From a virus, in IMG/VR virus record IMGVR_UViG_3300030233_000166, positions 1 to 38,040 of that record: a stretch of DNA of 38,040 nt; one strand, 5' to 3'. The notes under the pieces were generated by a model. The model did not search any database. It was not told the DNA's origin and worked only from the letters and a program-made list of their open reading frames with translations. Of this stretch, positions 1-7,070 are shown in pieces. Each line of letters starts with the position of its first letter. Position 1 is the stretch's first letter. The position numbers were made by a program, and so were the translations under genes.

Positions 1-50
1 AATCACCCCTTGAATCTGCCCGCCGCTTTTGTCTATCACCTGACCTCAGC

Positions 51-140
51 GGAGAGGTGGCCGAGTGGTCGAAGGCGCACGCCTGGAAAGTGTGTATACG
101 GGAGACCGTATCCAGGGTTCGAATCCCTGTCTCTCCGCCA
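51..140 (+). tRNA. tRNA-Ser (anticodon GGA)
   Basis: A complete serine tRNA of 90 nt including an encoded CCA end. The acceptor stem GGAGAGG at the 5' end pairs with CTCTCC near the 3' end. The anticodon stem CACGC/GTGTG encloses the loop CTGGAAA, with GGA at 85-87. The long variable arm (about 94-110) is the class II hallmark of tRNA-Ser, and the T loop GTTCGAATC is canonical. It reads UCC/UCU serine codons. tRNA-Ser 3' ends are common attachment sites for islands. I saw no second copy of this 3' end elsewhere in the window, so its use as attB is only a possibility. Confidence 0.97.
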
Positions 141-166
141 CTTGACCCTGCGAAAGCGTTCTCCCG

Positions 167-188
167 ATCCGGCCGCGGCCGGATTTTC
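167..188 (+). terminator. Rho-independent terminator after tRNA-Ser
   Basis: A perfect GC-rich inverted repeat (ATCCGGCC-GC-GGCCGGAT, 167-184) is followed directly by TTTTC. It lies 27 bp after the tRNA end and fits an intrinsic terminator for the tRNA transcript. Confidence 0.8.
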
Positions 189-440
189 TCGTTGTTTTCG
201 AGGGTTATGCGGGTGGGGCTGAACACTGGCCCTGATGCCAGGTGGCCCGGAAGCGGTCTCTCAGGGCCGATATTCTCTGGACCTCATGACTGCGCGGATC
301 TGGTGAATAGGTCGCAAGCCTCTGAAATCAAATGGCTTTGCGAGGCTCCCGGCTAAACACTTCGACGCCAGTGGCGTGCGCAAGAAGACACTCAGATCGA
401 ACATTCAACCGGTGCATTATACCCTGCCGGGCTGAATTAA
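189..440. other. Intergenic region without recognisable genes
   Basis: Together with the terminator this is a stretch of about 300 bp between the tRNA and the end of the Vsr gene. Short open frames here have no protein-like composition. A small imperfect hairpin (CGCCAGTGGCG near 366-376) is visible. I see no integrase remnant and no repeat of the tRNA 3' end. If an island joins the chromosome next to the tRNA, the junction would lie here, but nothing in the sequence marks it. Confidence 0.4.
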
Positions 441-944
441 TCAGCTGCACGAGCTGACATCTTCGCCTTCTCCTGTAGGTGACGAGACCTCGCGCTCGCC
501 GAGCTCGAGCGTCTCCGTTTCGGAGAGCAACCATGTCGAAAGTTGGTCGGCCGCTGCCGCGACCTTCTCCGGTTTTCGAAGGGCACACTCCCAGATCGTC
601 GCTACGCACCAGCCCGCCGCAAGCAGCGCGTCCCGAACCGTGCTGTCTCGCGCAACGTTCGCGTCGAACTTTGCCTGCCAGAACGCGACGCGCGTCGCGG
701 GAGTGGTAGCGTAACGGCATCCCTCATGCCGATGCCAGAAACACCCGTGCACAAAGATGGCCGCGCGGTGCTTCGGGAGGACGAGGTCGGGCCTACCGCG
801 GACGTTCTTCGAGTGGAGCCGGTAGCGGAACCCGCGTGCGTGCAGAGCCCGCCGAAGCGCCAGCTCAGGCTTCGTGTTCTTTCCCTTGATCCCTGCCATC
901 ATGCGGGATCGGGTCTGCTGATCCACAATATCTGTCACTTGCAT
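441..944 (-). CDS. vsr: Very short patch repair (Vsr) endonuclease
   Basis: This 167-residue protein matches the Vsr family along most of its length. It has the N-terminal RSRMM...GKNTKPE segment, RGRPDLVLP with the catalytic Asp (about D53), the signature HGCFWHRH (66-73) with metal and zinc-binding His/Cys, and GW...IWECALR near the end. Vsr nicks DNA 5' of the T in T:G mismatches that arise when 5-methylcytosine deaminates. It lies divergently from the cytosine methyltransferase at 1006 with about 60 bp between them, the expected partner. In E. coli Vsr a Thr precedes the HGCFW motif, and here it is Val. The last 25 residues are an acidic, low-complexity tail of unknown role. In systems with MORC ATPases a Vsr-like protein could instead act as the restriction nuclease. 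That is inference. Confidence 0.93.
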   Translation of the reverse strand: MQVTDIVDQQTRSRMMAGIKGKNTKPELALRRALHARGFRYRLHSKNVRGRPDLVLPKHRAAIFVHGCFWHRHEGCRYATTPATRVAFWQAKFDANVARDSTVRDALLAAGWCVATIWECALRKPEKVAAAADQLSTWLLSETETLELGEREVSSPTGEGEDVSSCS

Positions 945-1005
945 CCTGGTTTTCGTCCCTGATCTTGGTATACACCGACTGACTGAAGATCGTCAGGAGC
1001 CTGAT

Positions 1006-2643
1006 TTGCCTTCCACTTTCGGCATCGTTGATCTGTTCGCCGGTCCAGGCGGACTTGGCGAGGGATTTGCGTCCTTCGTCGCGGACGGCCACTCGCCGTT
1101 CCGGATCGGCATTTCGGTAGAGAAGGAGGCCTCGGCTCACCGGACACTGACGCTGCGTGCATTCCTGCGTGAGTATCGGTCGCGGCACGGCGCCTTACCG
1201 GTGCAGTTCATTGATTTCCATGCAGGACACGCTCCCGAACCGGACTGGTCAGAAGTTGACGCCGACGCGTGGCGACTCGCTATCGAGGAAGCGCGTGCCC
1301 TCGAACTCGGAACCGAGACAGCCGCGGACGCAATTGACGCCGCCATCGACAGCCTCAAGGCCAGTTACGACGATACGATCCTGATCGGCGGGCCGCCCTG
1401 TCAGGCCTATTCCCTCGTCGGTCGGGCGCGTTCGAGGGGCAAGGTCGGCTACGTGCCTGAGCAGGATGAGCGGCACTACCTGTTTCGCGAGTACATTCGG
1501 GTGCTTGATGAACTTCGTCCTGCCGCGTTCGTCATGGAGAACGTCAAGGGCATGCTCTCCTCGACGGTCGAAAGCCGCCTCGTGTTCGAGATGCTGATGG
1601 AAGACCTCTCCTCGCTTGGGACGGGCCACGGCCATAAGTACGAGATACGCGCCATCCTTATCCAGGATGGCAGGGCCAGCTTGCGGGAGGCCATGCGACC
1701 ATCGGATTTCATCGTCCGTGCGGAAGAGTTTGGCATTCCCCAGAAACGGCATCGAGTGATCATCATCGGGATCCGTTCCGACCTTGCAGATCGGGCTGCT
1801 CGAGCCGAAGTGGACGTGCCTCGTAACGTCAGGACCGTCGGCAGTACCATCCTGACTCTACCGGCATTGCGCAGTGGAATTAGCCGCGGCGGAGACGACG
1901 TTACGGTTTGGCGACAAGAGGTGGTCCAAGCAGCCGAGTTGCTTGCAGAGCTCACGAAGGGAAAAGACGACGTTCGACTTCATGAAGCGTTTGCCTCCTT
2001 GATTGAACGGCTGGAGGCGGAGATGCCCAGCCCCCGGGATTCGTCGGCTCTGCCAGACCAGTATGGTCACTCAAACGACGAACTGCTGAATTGGATTGAA
2101 CGGCTCGAGCTGCGTGCAGTTGCCCAGCACGCGACTCGAGGGCACATGAAGTCAGACCTTGGCCGCTATCTTTTCGCGTCGGTGTTTGGCTCAGTGCACG
2201 GTTACAGCCCCAAGGCCGCAGACTTTCCCTCAGCCATCAGCCCGGACCACCGCAACTGGCACACCGGCGTCTTCAATGACCGGTTCCGCGTCCAGGTTGC
2301 CGGGCAGCCTTCGAGCACCGTGACCAGCCACATCTCCAAGGATGGCCACTACTTCATACACCCCGACCCGGTCCAATGTCGCAGCCTGACTGTCAGGGAA
2401 GCCGCCCGTCTTCAGACATTTCCGGATGACTACGTCTTCCTTGGCAATCGCACTCAGCAATATGTGCAAGTCGGGAATGCCGTGCCGCCGTTCCTCGCGC
2501 GCCATATCGCGGCGTTGCTACATGAGGTTCTGGTGCCTGAAATCGGGGAAGAAAACGATCTCGACGACGATGCTTCTACCTTGAAGCCGGTTCCGGGTGC
2601 CTCAGAGCTTGAACTTCTCGAGCAAAACGAGGCCAAGAGTTGA
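1006..2643 (+). CDS. DNA (cytosine-5-)-methyltransferase
   Basis: A 545-residue C5-methyltransferase with the motifs in standard order: motif I DLFAGPGGLGEGF (SAM binding, residues 8-20), motif IV GPPCQAYS with catalytic Cys132, motif VI MENVKGM, motif VIII QKRHRVIIIG, and C-terminal motif X QVGNAVPPFLARH. It would transfer a methyl group from SAM to C5 of cytosine in a target set by the region between motifs VIII and X. That region is long here, about 150 residues. The start is TTG at 1006, preceded by AGGAG at 995-999. The gene is divergent from vsr and convergent with the operon ending at 2648, leaving only 4 bp between stop codons. The target sequence cannot be read from the protein. It is the modification half of the defence-type locus. 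Confidence 0.95.
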   Translation: MPSTFGIVDLFAGPGGLGEGFASFVADGHSPFRIGISVEKEASAHRTLTLRAFLREYRSRHGALPVQFIDFHAGHAPEPDWSEVDADAWRLAIEEARALELGTETAADAIDAAIDSLKASYDDTILIGGPPCQAYSLVGRARSRGKVGYVPEQDERHYLFREYIRVLDELRPAAFVMENVKGMLSSTVESRLVFEMLMEDLSSLGTGHGHKYEIRAILIQDGRASLREAMRPSDFIVRAEEFGIPQKRHRVIIIGIRSDLADRAARAEVDVPRNVRTVGSTILTLPALRSGISRGGDDVTVWRQEVVQAAELLAELTKGKDDVRLHEAFASLIERLEAEMPSPRDSSALPDQYGHSNDELLNWIERLELRAVAQHATRGHMKSDLGRYLFASVFGSVHGYSPKAADFPSAISPDHRNWHTGVFNDRFRVQVAGQPSSTVTSHISKDGHYFIHPDPVQCRSLTVREAARLQTFPDDYVFLGNRTQQYVQVGNAVPPFLARHIAALLHEVLVPEIGEENDLDDDASTLKPVPGASELELLEQNEAKS

Positions 2644-2647
2644 AGCA

Positions 2648-3409
2648 TCAGGCAGCATTTTTCGCCATGTGAGCCTGAGCTCGAGAGGCACAGGTGTCCA
2701 TGAGTGCGTCGGCCTCGTCGTCAGAGAGAGCCTCGAACAGGATCCCTCCGCCGTCTCGATTGAGAGCGATCATGAATTCCCTGAAGGCTCTCTCGCTTGA
2801 CGTGATCCATGGCTCCCGTCGCATTGCTCGGACGACGGCTCTGGCAAGAGGCTTCCGAGCGGCGGTGTTCGTGCGTTCGACGAAGTTGCTCCGAATGTCC
2901 GCGGTCTTCAGGATTAGTCGCAGCGCACCCTCGGGATCATCCGGATCTGCGATGCTCGCGATGTGCATGTTCCACCAGAGACGGGATAATGCATTGTCGT
3001 CGCGGATCGCGGTAAGTCCGGGAGCGAACATGTGGATTCGGACCTGGCCGTCGAGCTGCTCACCGATGTTCCCTGAAAGCCACCTGTCCCGCGAATAGCC
3101 AAGGCATTCGATGTGCGCCAGTCTGGCCCAGACACGCTCCTCCCGCGCGAGAGCAGGCGTCATCCCTTGAAGGGCCCGGAACAGGATCAGGGAGTTGTCG
3201 ATGTCGGCAGCTGCCGTCCTCGCTGTACCATCGAGCGTCGCCAGCAGGTCATGATCAACCTGAACCGTGCTGGTCTCGACTGCCCAGCCGTTATCATGCT
3301 CGAGATCAAGGAAGTCTCCTGCCTCATACCGGTCGCGGTTGGCGACGATGCTCTCCTTGAGCTCGGAAAGCTTCTTTTCCGAGAGATATTTGAGCGGCGA
3401 TACCGTCAT
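2648..3409 (-). CDS. DUF6339-like protein of the MORC-linked locus
   Basis: A 253-residue protein that I recognise as probably DUF6339. The segments EERVWARLAHIECLGYSRDRWL and, later, DDNALSRLWWNMHIA and GGGILFEALSDDEADALM are of the type conserved in that family, which has no established function. It is mostly alpha-helical, with no signal peptide, membrane segment or obvious nuclease motif. It is the last gene of the minus-strand operon and its ATG overlaps the stop of the preceding gene by 4 bp, so it is probably translationally coupled. DUF6339 genes tend to sit beside restriction-modification-type genes, which matches this context. The family name is from memory, and the function is unknown. 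Confidence 0.75.
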   Translation of the reverse strand: MTVSPLKYLSEKKLSELKESIVANRDRYEAGDFLDLEHDNGWAVETSTVQVDHDLLATLDGTARTAAADIDNSLILFRALQGMTPALAREERVWARLAHIECLGYSRDRWLSGNIGEQLDGQVRIHMFAPGLTAIRDDNALSRLWWNMHIASIADPDDPEGALRLILKTADIRSNFVERTNTAARKPLARAVVRAMRREPWITSSERAFREFMIALNRDGGGILFEALSDDEADALMDTCASRAQAHMAKNAA

Positions 3410-4242
3410 CTGTCTGCCTCCGCTACCAGCTGCGCCAGTCCGCTTGCCGGGCCGTCGAGGAGTTTCTGAGCGCTCTCGAGTATTGAAGTATCCGTCTTTG
3501 GATCAACGCCGCGCGCGTCGCAGCGGGCCGTGAAAGGAGCATGCCAGCGATATGGCTCGTATTGCTCTCCTTCGCTTCGCAGCGCATCAAGGACTTCCAT
3601 CACTGCCGGAAGATAGACAGAGTTCATGACCACAGGCTTTCCGGCCTTCTGCTCGCGCAAGAGCATGATCGTCTCGTGCGTCTTCTCTCCTGCGAGAATG
3701 GTGATGCGGTCTAGGTCCAGCTGAACTTTCAACATCCCTTCCGGAATACCCGTCGATCGGTCCAGTGCGAAGATGCTTTCAATGGGAGCAAGCTTCGCCT
3801 GTCCGACCGAGATGATGTGCTCCTCCCCGATCGCGATGATATCCCCATTTCCGAGATCAACCGGCGGCGAGAACTCCGGGTGAATGGTCCCCGGGTCCCA
3901 GCCAGCCAACTTTTCGTTCAACCAGACGATAGGTCGCAACGATACCCTGTTCAGCAGAACTCCGGCTGCGAAGTCGGTGCGGCCAGAGGGCCACGCTAAT
4001 GTACGAAGTTCAGTATGATACGTGTCCGCGCAGCGGACGAAGCAGCCCACCGACGCCTTTCCGGTCTCGATAAGTTGCCGGATCCCGTCTTCCGTCAGGG
4101 TGGTTTCGTGCTGAATGGAAAGCGCCCCCGTAGCGATGTCTTCGCTCAGGGTAAAGGCCATATCGAATTCACCGGCGGTGAAATCCCCTGTGTCGTGCGC
4201 AAGGACCGGATGCGGATAGCGCGTTTCTTCCGAGAACCTCAT
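3406..4242 (-). CDS. Conserved protein of unknown function between MORC ATPase and DUF6339 genes
   Basis: A 278-residue protein with no domain I can name. It opens with RYPHPVLAHDTGDFTAGEF and has alternating hydrophobic and charged stretches suggesting a beta-rich N-terminal half. A helical C-terminal half carries the conserved-looking EGMLKVQLDLDRITILAGEK and VVMNSVYLPAVMEVLDAL. There is no signal peptide or transmembrane segment. It overlaps the MORC ATPase stop by 4 bp upstream and the DUF6339-like start by 4 bp downstream, so the three should be made in linked amounts and may form one complex. Proteins opening in this way are, as far as I recall, found only in such ATPase-linked loci. 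A role as target sensor or effector would be a guess. Confidence 0.7.
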   Translation of the reverse strand: MRFSEETRYPHPVLAHDTGDFTAGEFDMAFTLSEDIATGALSIQHETTLTEDGIRQLIETGKASVGCFVRCADTYHTELRTLAWPSGRTDFAAGVLLNRVSLRPIVWLNEKLAGWDPGTIHPEFSPPVDLGNGDIIAIGEEHIISVGQAKLAPIESIFALDRSTGIPEGMLKVQLDLDRITILAGEKTHETIMLLREQKAGKPVVMNSVYLPAVMEVLDALRSEGEQYEPYRWHAPFTARCDARGVDPKTDTSILESAQKLLDGPASGLAQLVAEADR

Positions 4243-6140
4243 GCCGACGTTTCCTCGACTGCCGCGCGGCTTACGGCGATCAATTCGATCGGGCCATCGT
4301 ATGGTTCATCGAAAGAAACGGTGACCTTGCACCGTTCGCCGTCTTTCACGTCAACAGTAAGCACGCCAGAACCGGGAGTGCCCGCGTCCGCCGCCGTTAC
4401 GTTGAGGCCCTCGGGTGCGTTCACACCCGTGGCCTGGACCATCAATTCGATCGGTCCCGAGGCTTCCGGCGTGAAGTGCAATTCACGGGATGTGGCTGCT
4501 CCTGAGCCGTCTGAACGGATTAGGTTGCGTACCTCGCGGAGAACAACCGGCTCTCGATCTCCTGCAGTGCCGCGGCCGCCCGTGCCGCGACCGGTTCCGG
4601 AGCCGCTACCACCTCCTTTACCGCCAGAACCCGTCCCGGTCTGGCTTTGACCGCCTCGTTCGCCTCCAGCAGGGCTGGGTGCTTTTCGAGACTTCGATTT
4701 CCGTCGCTTGGACTCGTAGGTGTACCGTTCGGGGTCATGTTCTGCATTCGGATCGTCGGGTTTGTCGGTCTTGCCGGTCTCCGAGAAGAAACGACCCAGT
4801 TCGTCGAGGACGACGGAACCCTCGTGCTTGACGCCGGTCGTGGCCTTGATGATGTCCCGGAGCTCCTTGCCAAGGCGTCTCATGGCCTTGGCCGCTTCAT
4901 CACGTTTTGAGGCGTCAGGGAGCCGCTCCGCCGAGAAGCCATCATGTGCCGGATTCTCAAGTTTCTTCAACAACACGCCGGAGCCTTTATCCTCCGGTTC
5001 CACCACAACCACGAAGTCGCGCGAACCGCGGAATTGCTGTAGAGGGTGCCCAAAGTGTCGAAGGTTGTCCGTGATCAGCATTCCGTTTCGTATGAAGCCC
5101 ACGCGGCAGGGCATTCCCTCTTCGATCAGCACTCTGACGCGCATCTGCCCAAGCTTCGGGATCGTCAGAATCCTCTCTTCCGCACTGTCTGAAACGAGAC
5201 AACGGTAGAGCTGTGCCGCGAAGGTCAGATCGGCTTGGTGACCTGTGCGCTCCGCTGCATCGATTATGTCCTGTCTCGAGAAAAGGCTCTCGAGCGTGTT
5301 TCGGTTGATATTGATTCTGCCATCGTCAACTTCGAACACCATCTCTTCGCGATGGACGGCGCAGAAGAAATTCGAGACGAGCGAATAGGTCATGCGCTCC
5401 GCCCAGTCTTCAGCGGCCCGGAAGCCCATGCAGAATATTGAGGTTCCGGTCTCGGTGCGCTTCATCCAGTCCGGCACCAAGGCGGGATCCGTCACGGCGC
5501 GAAAGCCATCCGGGTCACCCCAATAGCCGGTTGCCCTGTGTTTCGTGCCGTCGGGCGCAGCGTGAGAAACCAGCTTCACCTTGCCCTGAGCAGCGAAGGC
5601 TTCCACGTCTCCGTCCTTGTATGTTGTTGCGTAGAAAACGGTCTGCAGGTCCGAGACGGCGAAGGAGGCGTTCTTTCCGATCCCGAAAGAGCCGCCGGAG
5701 TCAGCGGCATCCTTTGCCGTCACTCCCGAGGCCTTGACGAGTGAATGGAAGGGGGTTCCGTCCTTGTCGGGCGGACCAACAAGGCCTGTCGTATTGTGAT
5801 CGGTTATCTCGAGCACGGGTATGGAACTCGCACCAATCACCTCGGAGGCATTGGAGAAGAACTCCTTCTCGCGATCCTGTTCGGCCTCTGCGCGGCAAGC
5901 AGCGATCGTATCGCCGAGCAGGTCATGGGACGGAAAGCTCGAGGGGTCGAGTTTCAATACATTGAAGGACATCCTGACAGGGTGCTCGGGCAGGCCCGTC
6001 GCCGCGTCGCGACTGTTCTGCCCGGCTTCTCGAGCGCAGCTGGCATAAGGCGCATCACGGAACGTCTCGATTCCGGCGTCGCCAAGCCCCTCCTTCTCGC
6101 CCGCCTCGTTGGTCAGGAATCTCAGAACTGGTTCAACCAT
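4239..6140 (-). CDS. MORC/MutL-type GHKL ATPase
   Basis: A 633-residue protein with the GHKL (Hsp90/MutL/MORC) ATP-binding fold at its N terminus. Motif N1 is REAGQNSRDA (E38 the likely general base, N42 the Mg ligand). The DxG-like motif is EITDHNTTGL (D114), and the glycine lid is SGGSFGIGKNA (about 148-158). Middle and coiled-coil-like segments follow, for example SKRDEAAKAMRRLGKELRDI near 411-430. After them comes a Gly/Ser/Arg-rich linker (about 491-528) and a beta-rich C-terminal domain of about 100 residues. Iyer, Abhiman and Aravind described prokaryotic MORC ATPases in restriction-modification loci, and they are thought to clamp or loop DNA. The start ATG at 6140 has an AAGGAG about 11 nt upstream. 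It lies 44 bp after the small gene at 6185-6406 and overlaps the next gene by 4 bp. Confidence 0.85.
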   Translation of the reverse strand: MVEPVLRFLTNEAGEKEGLGDAGIETFRDAPYASCAREAGQNSRDAATGLPEHPVRMSFNVLKLDPSSFPSHDLLGDTIAACRAEAEQDREKEFFSNASEVIGASSIPVLEITDHNTTGLVGPPDKDGTPFHSLVKASGVTAKDAADSGGSFGIGKNASFAVSDLQTVFYATTYKDGDVEAFAAQGKVKLVSHAAPDGTKHRATGYWGDPDGFRAVTDPALVPDWMKRTETGTSIFCMGFRAAEDWAERMTYSLVSNFFCAVHREEMVFEVDDGRININRNTLESLFSRQDIIDAAERTGHQADLTFAAQLYRCLVSDSAEERILTIPKLGQMRVRVLIEEGMPCRVGFIRNGMLITDNLRHFGHPLQQFRGSRDFVVVVEPEDKGSGVLLKKLENPAHDGFSAERLPDASKRDEAAKAMRRLGKELRDIIKATTGVKHEGSVVLDELGRFFSETGKTDKPDDPNAEHDPERYTYESKRRKSKSRKAPSPAGGERGGQSQTGTGSGGKGGGSGSGTGRGTGGRGTAGDREPVVLREVRNLIRSDGSGAATSRELHFTPEASGPIELMVQATGVNAPEGLNVTAADAGTPGSGVLTVDVKDGERCKVTVSFDEPYDGPIELIAVSRAAVEETSA

Positions 6141-6184
6141 CCTTACAGGAACTCCTTCTATCGCATTCCTTGAAACGGCTGCAT

Positions 6185-6406
6185 CTACAGCCTGAAATCG
6201 CTTGAACCGCTGCTTTCGCCGTCGCCGAAGCGCGATCGAGCAAGCTCGAGCTCCCGCTGCAGTGCCCTGAAGATCTTCTTCACGTCTTCGTCGGAGTAGC
6301 TGTACGCAGACCGATTCGAGAGGTTGCCAATCAGCCGGATGTCCTTGAGGGCTCGGTTCACACGCCCCTCCGCCAACCTCACGAAGCTCTCTCTCTTATC
6401 CTTCAT
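6185..6406 (-). CDS. Small conserved protein, first gene of the MORC operon
   Basis: A 73-residue helical protein with the conserved-looking segment RVNRALKDIRLIGNLSNRSA followed by YSYSDEDVKKIFRALQRELE. I recognise this as a small family that recurs beside restriction-modification and MORC-type genes, but I know of no assigned function. It has no membrane segment. It is the promoter-proximal gene of the minus-strand operon, 44 bp ahead of the ATPase. The region just upstream holds the inverted repeats at 6432-6468. Its position and size would suit a regulator or a small subunit of the complex, which is inference. Confidence 0.8.
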   Translation of the reverse strand: MKDKRESFVRLAEGRVNRALKDIRLIGNLSNRSAYSYSDEDVKKIFRALQRELELARSRFGDGESSGSSDFRL

Positions 6407-6431
6407 GTCGTGTATATAGCAACAGAACGCT

Positions 6432-6468
6432 TATGTTGCAACATAGCGCCAACATACGTGAAATGTTG
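6432..6468. promoter_or_regulatory. Inverted repeats upstream of the MORC operon, candidate operator
   Basis: Directly upstream of the small gene (start at 6406) lies a perfect 14-bp palindrome TATGTTGCAACATA (6432-6445). It is followed by a spaced inverted repeat of the same half-site, CAACAT at 6450-6455 and ATGTTG at 6463-6468, so the half-site ATGTTG/CAACAT occurs four times in 37 bp. This is the layout of a dimeric repressor operator. The surrounding 6407-6674 stretch is otherwise empty of recognisable genes. Confidence 0.5.
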
Positions 6469-6674
6469 CGGCTATGTGCGAGCGGATCGGGACGACAGCG
6501 TCAGCCTCTGTGACGCCCGACGAATTGTTCGGCCGATATCGAGCAAGAGGTTGGAGCCTTGTCGCGGCGGTACTGTCGCCGCTTCACTGCGGCTGCTTCA
6601 ACGGCATCGACACCAAGATCCGGCCAAGGGTTCCGTTTTCAGCAAAGTCCGGATGGACCAAACACTCCACGCCG

Positions 6675-7070
6675 TTACCGGCGCGCAATGCTGAAATGTG
6701 CTTCTTGTCTGCTCCACTCCAACGGAAACGGCTCAAGCACCTTTCTCAGCGTCACCTCAGGCCCCTGCTTCCCGTCCAGGATCGCCTCGACGATGTCGGG
6801 CGCGAGCAGCATGAGTCGGAGGACGCGGGTCATGTAGGAGGGCGCGATCCCCTCGCGCTCGGCCAGTTCGGCGATGGTTGCGAACTCGCCCGACTCCAGC
6901 ATGCGCTTCCAGCGGAACGCGCGGGCCATCGCCTTGACGAGCGTGTTGTCGGTCCGCCGCGGTTGCGTAGCGCTGTCCGGCAGCCGCATCTCCTTCCGCC
7001 CACCGCGCTTCACGACGCGGAACGGCGCGTGGAGTGTCACGATGTCGGGGATCGGAGCGCCGCGATTCAT
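6675..7070 (-). CDS. ParB-like HTH protein coupled to the serine recombinase
   Basis: A 131-residue protein starting MNRGAPIPDIVTL. A basic N-terminal half (VVKRGGRKEMRLPD) is followed by a helix-turn-helix of ParB/KorB type: ATIAELAEREGIAPSYMTRV, then LRLMLLAPDIVEAIL and LEPFPLEWSRQ. It should bind DNA. The ATG overlaps the recombinase TGA by 4 bp (ATGA), which fixes the start and makes coupling likely. It is the last gene of the recombinase operon. A role as recombination accessory or directionality factor is plausible from position alone. No enzyme motif is visible. Confidence 0.8.
   Translation of the reverse strand: MNRGAPIPDIVTLHAPFRVVKRGGRKEMRLPDSATQPRRTDNTLVKAMARAFRWKRMLESGEFATIAELAEREGIAPSYMTRVLRLMLLAPDIVEAILDGKQGPEVTLRKVLEPFPLEWSRQEAHFSIARR

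Noticed and set aside
121-140. attL/attR direct repeats of the tRNA 3' end
   Set aside because: I could not find a second copy of the tRNA 3' sequence in the window, so no attachment site is called.
945-1005. Divergent promoters between vsr and the methyltransferase
   Set aside because: TATACA at 969-974 could be a -10 box, but no acceptable -35 element is at the right distance on either strand.
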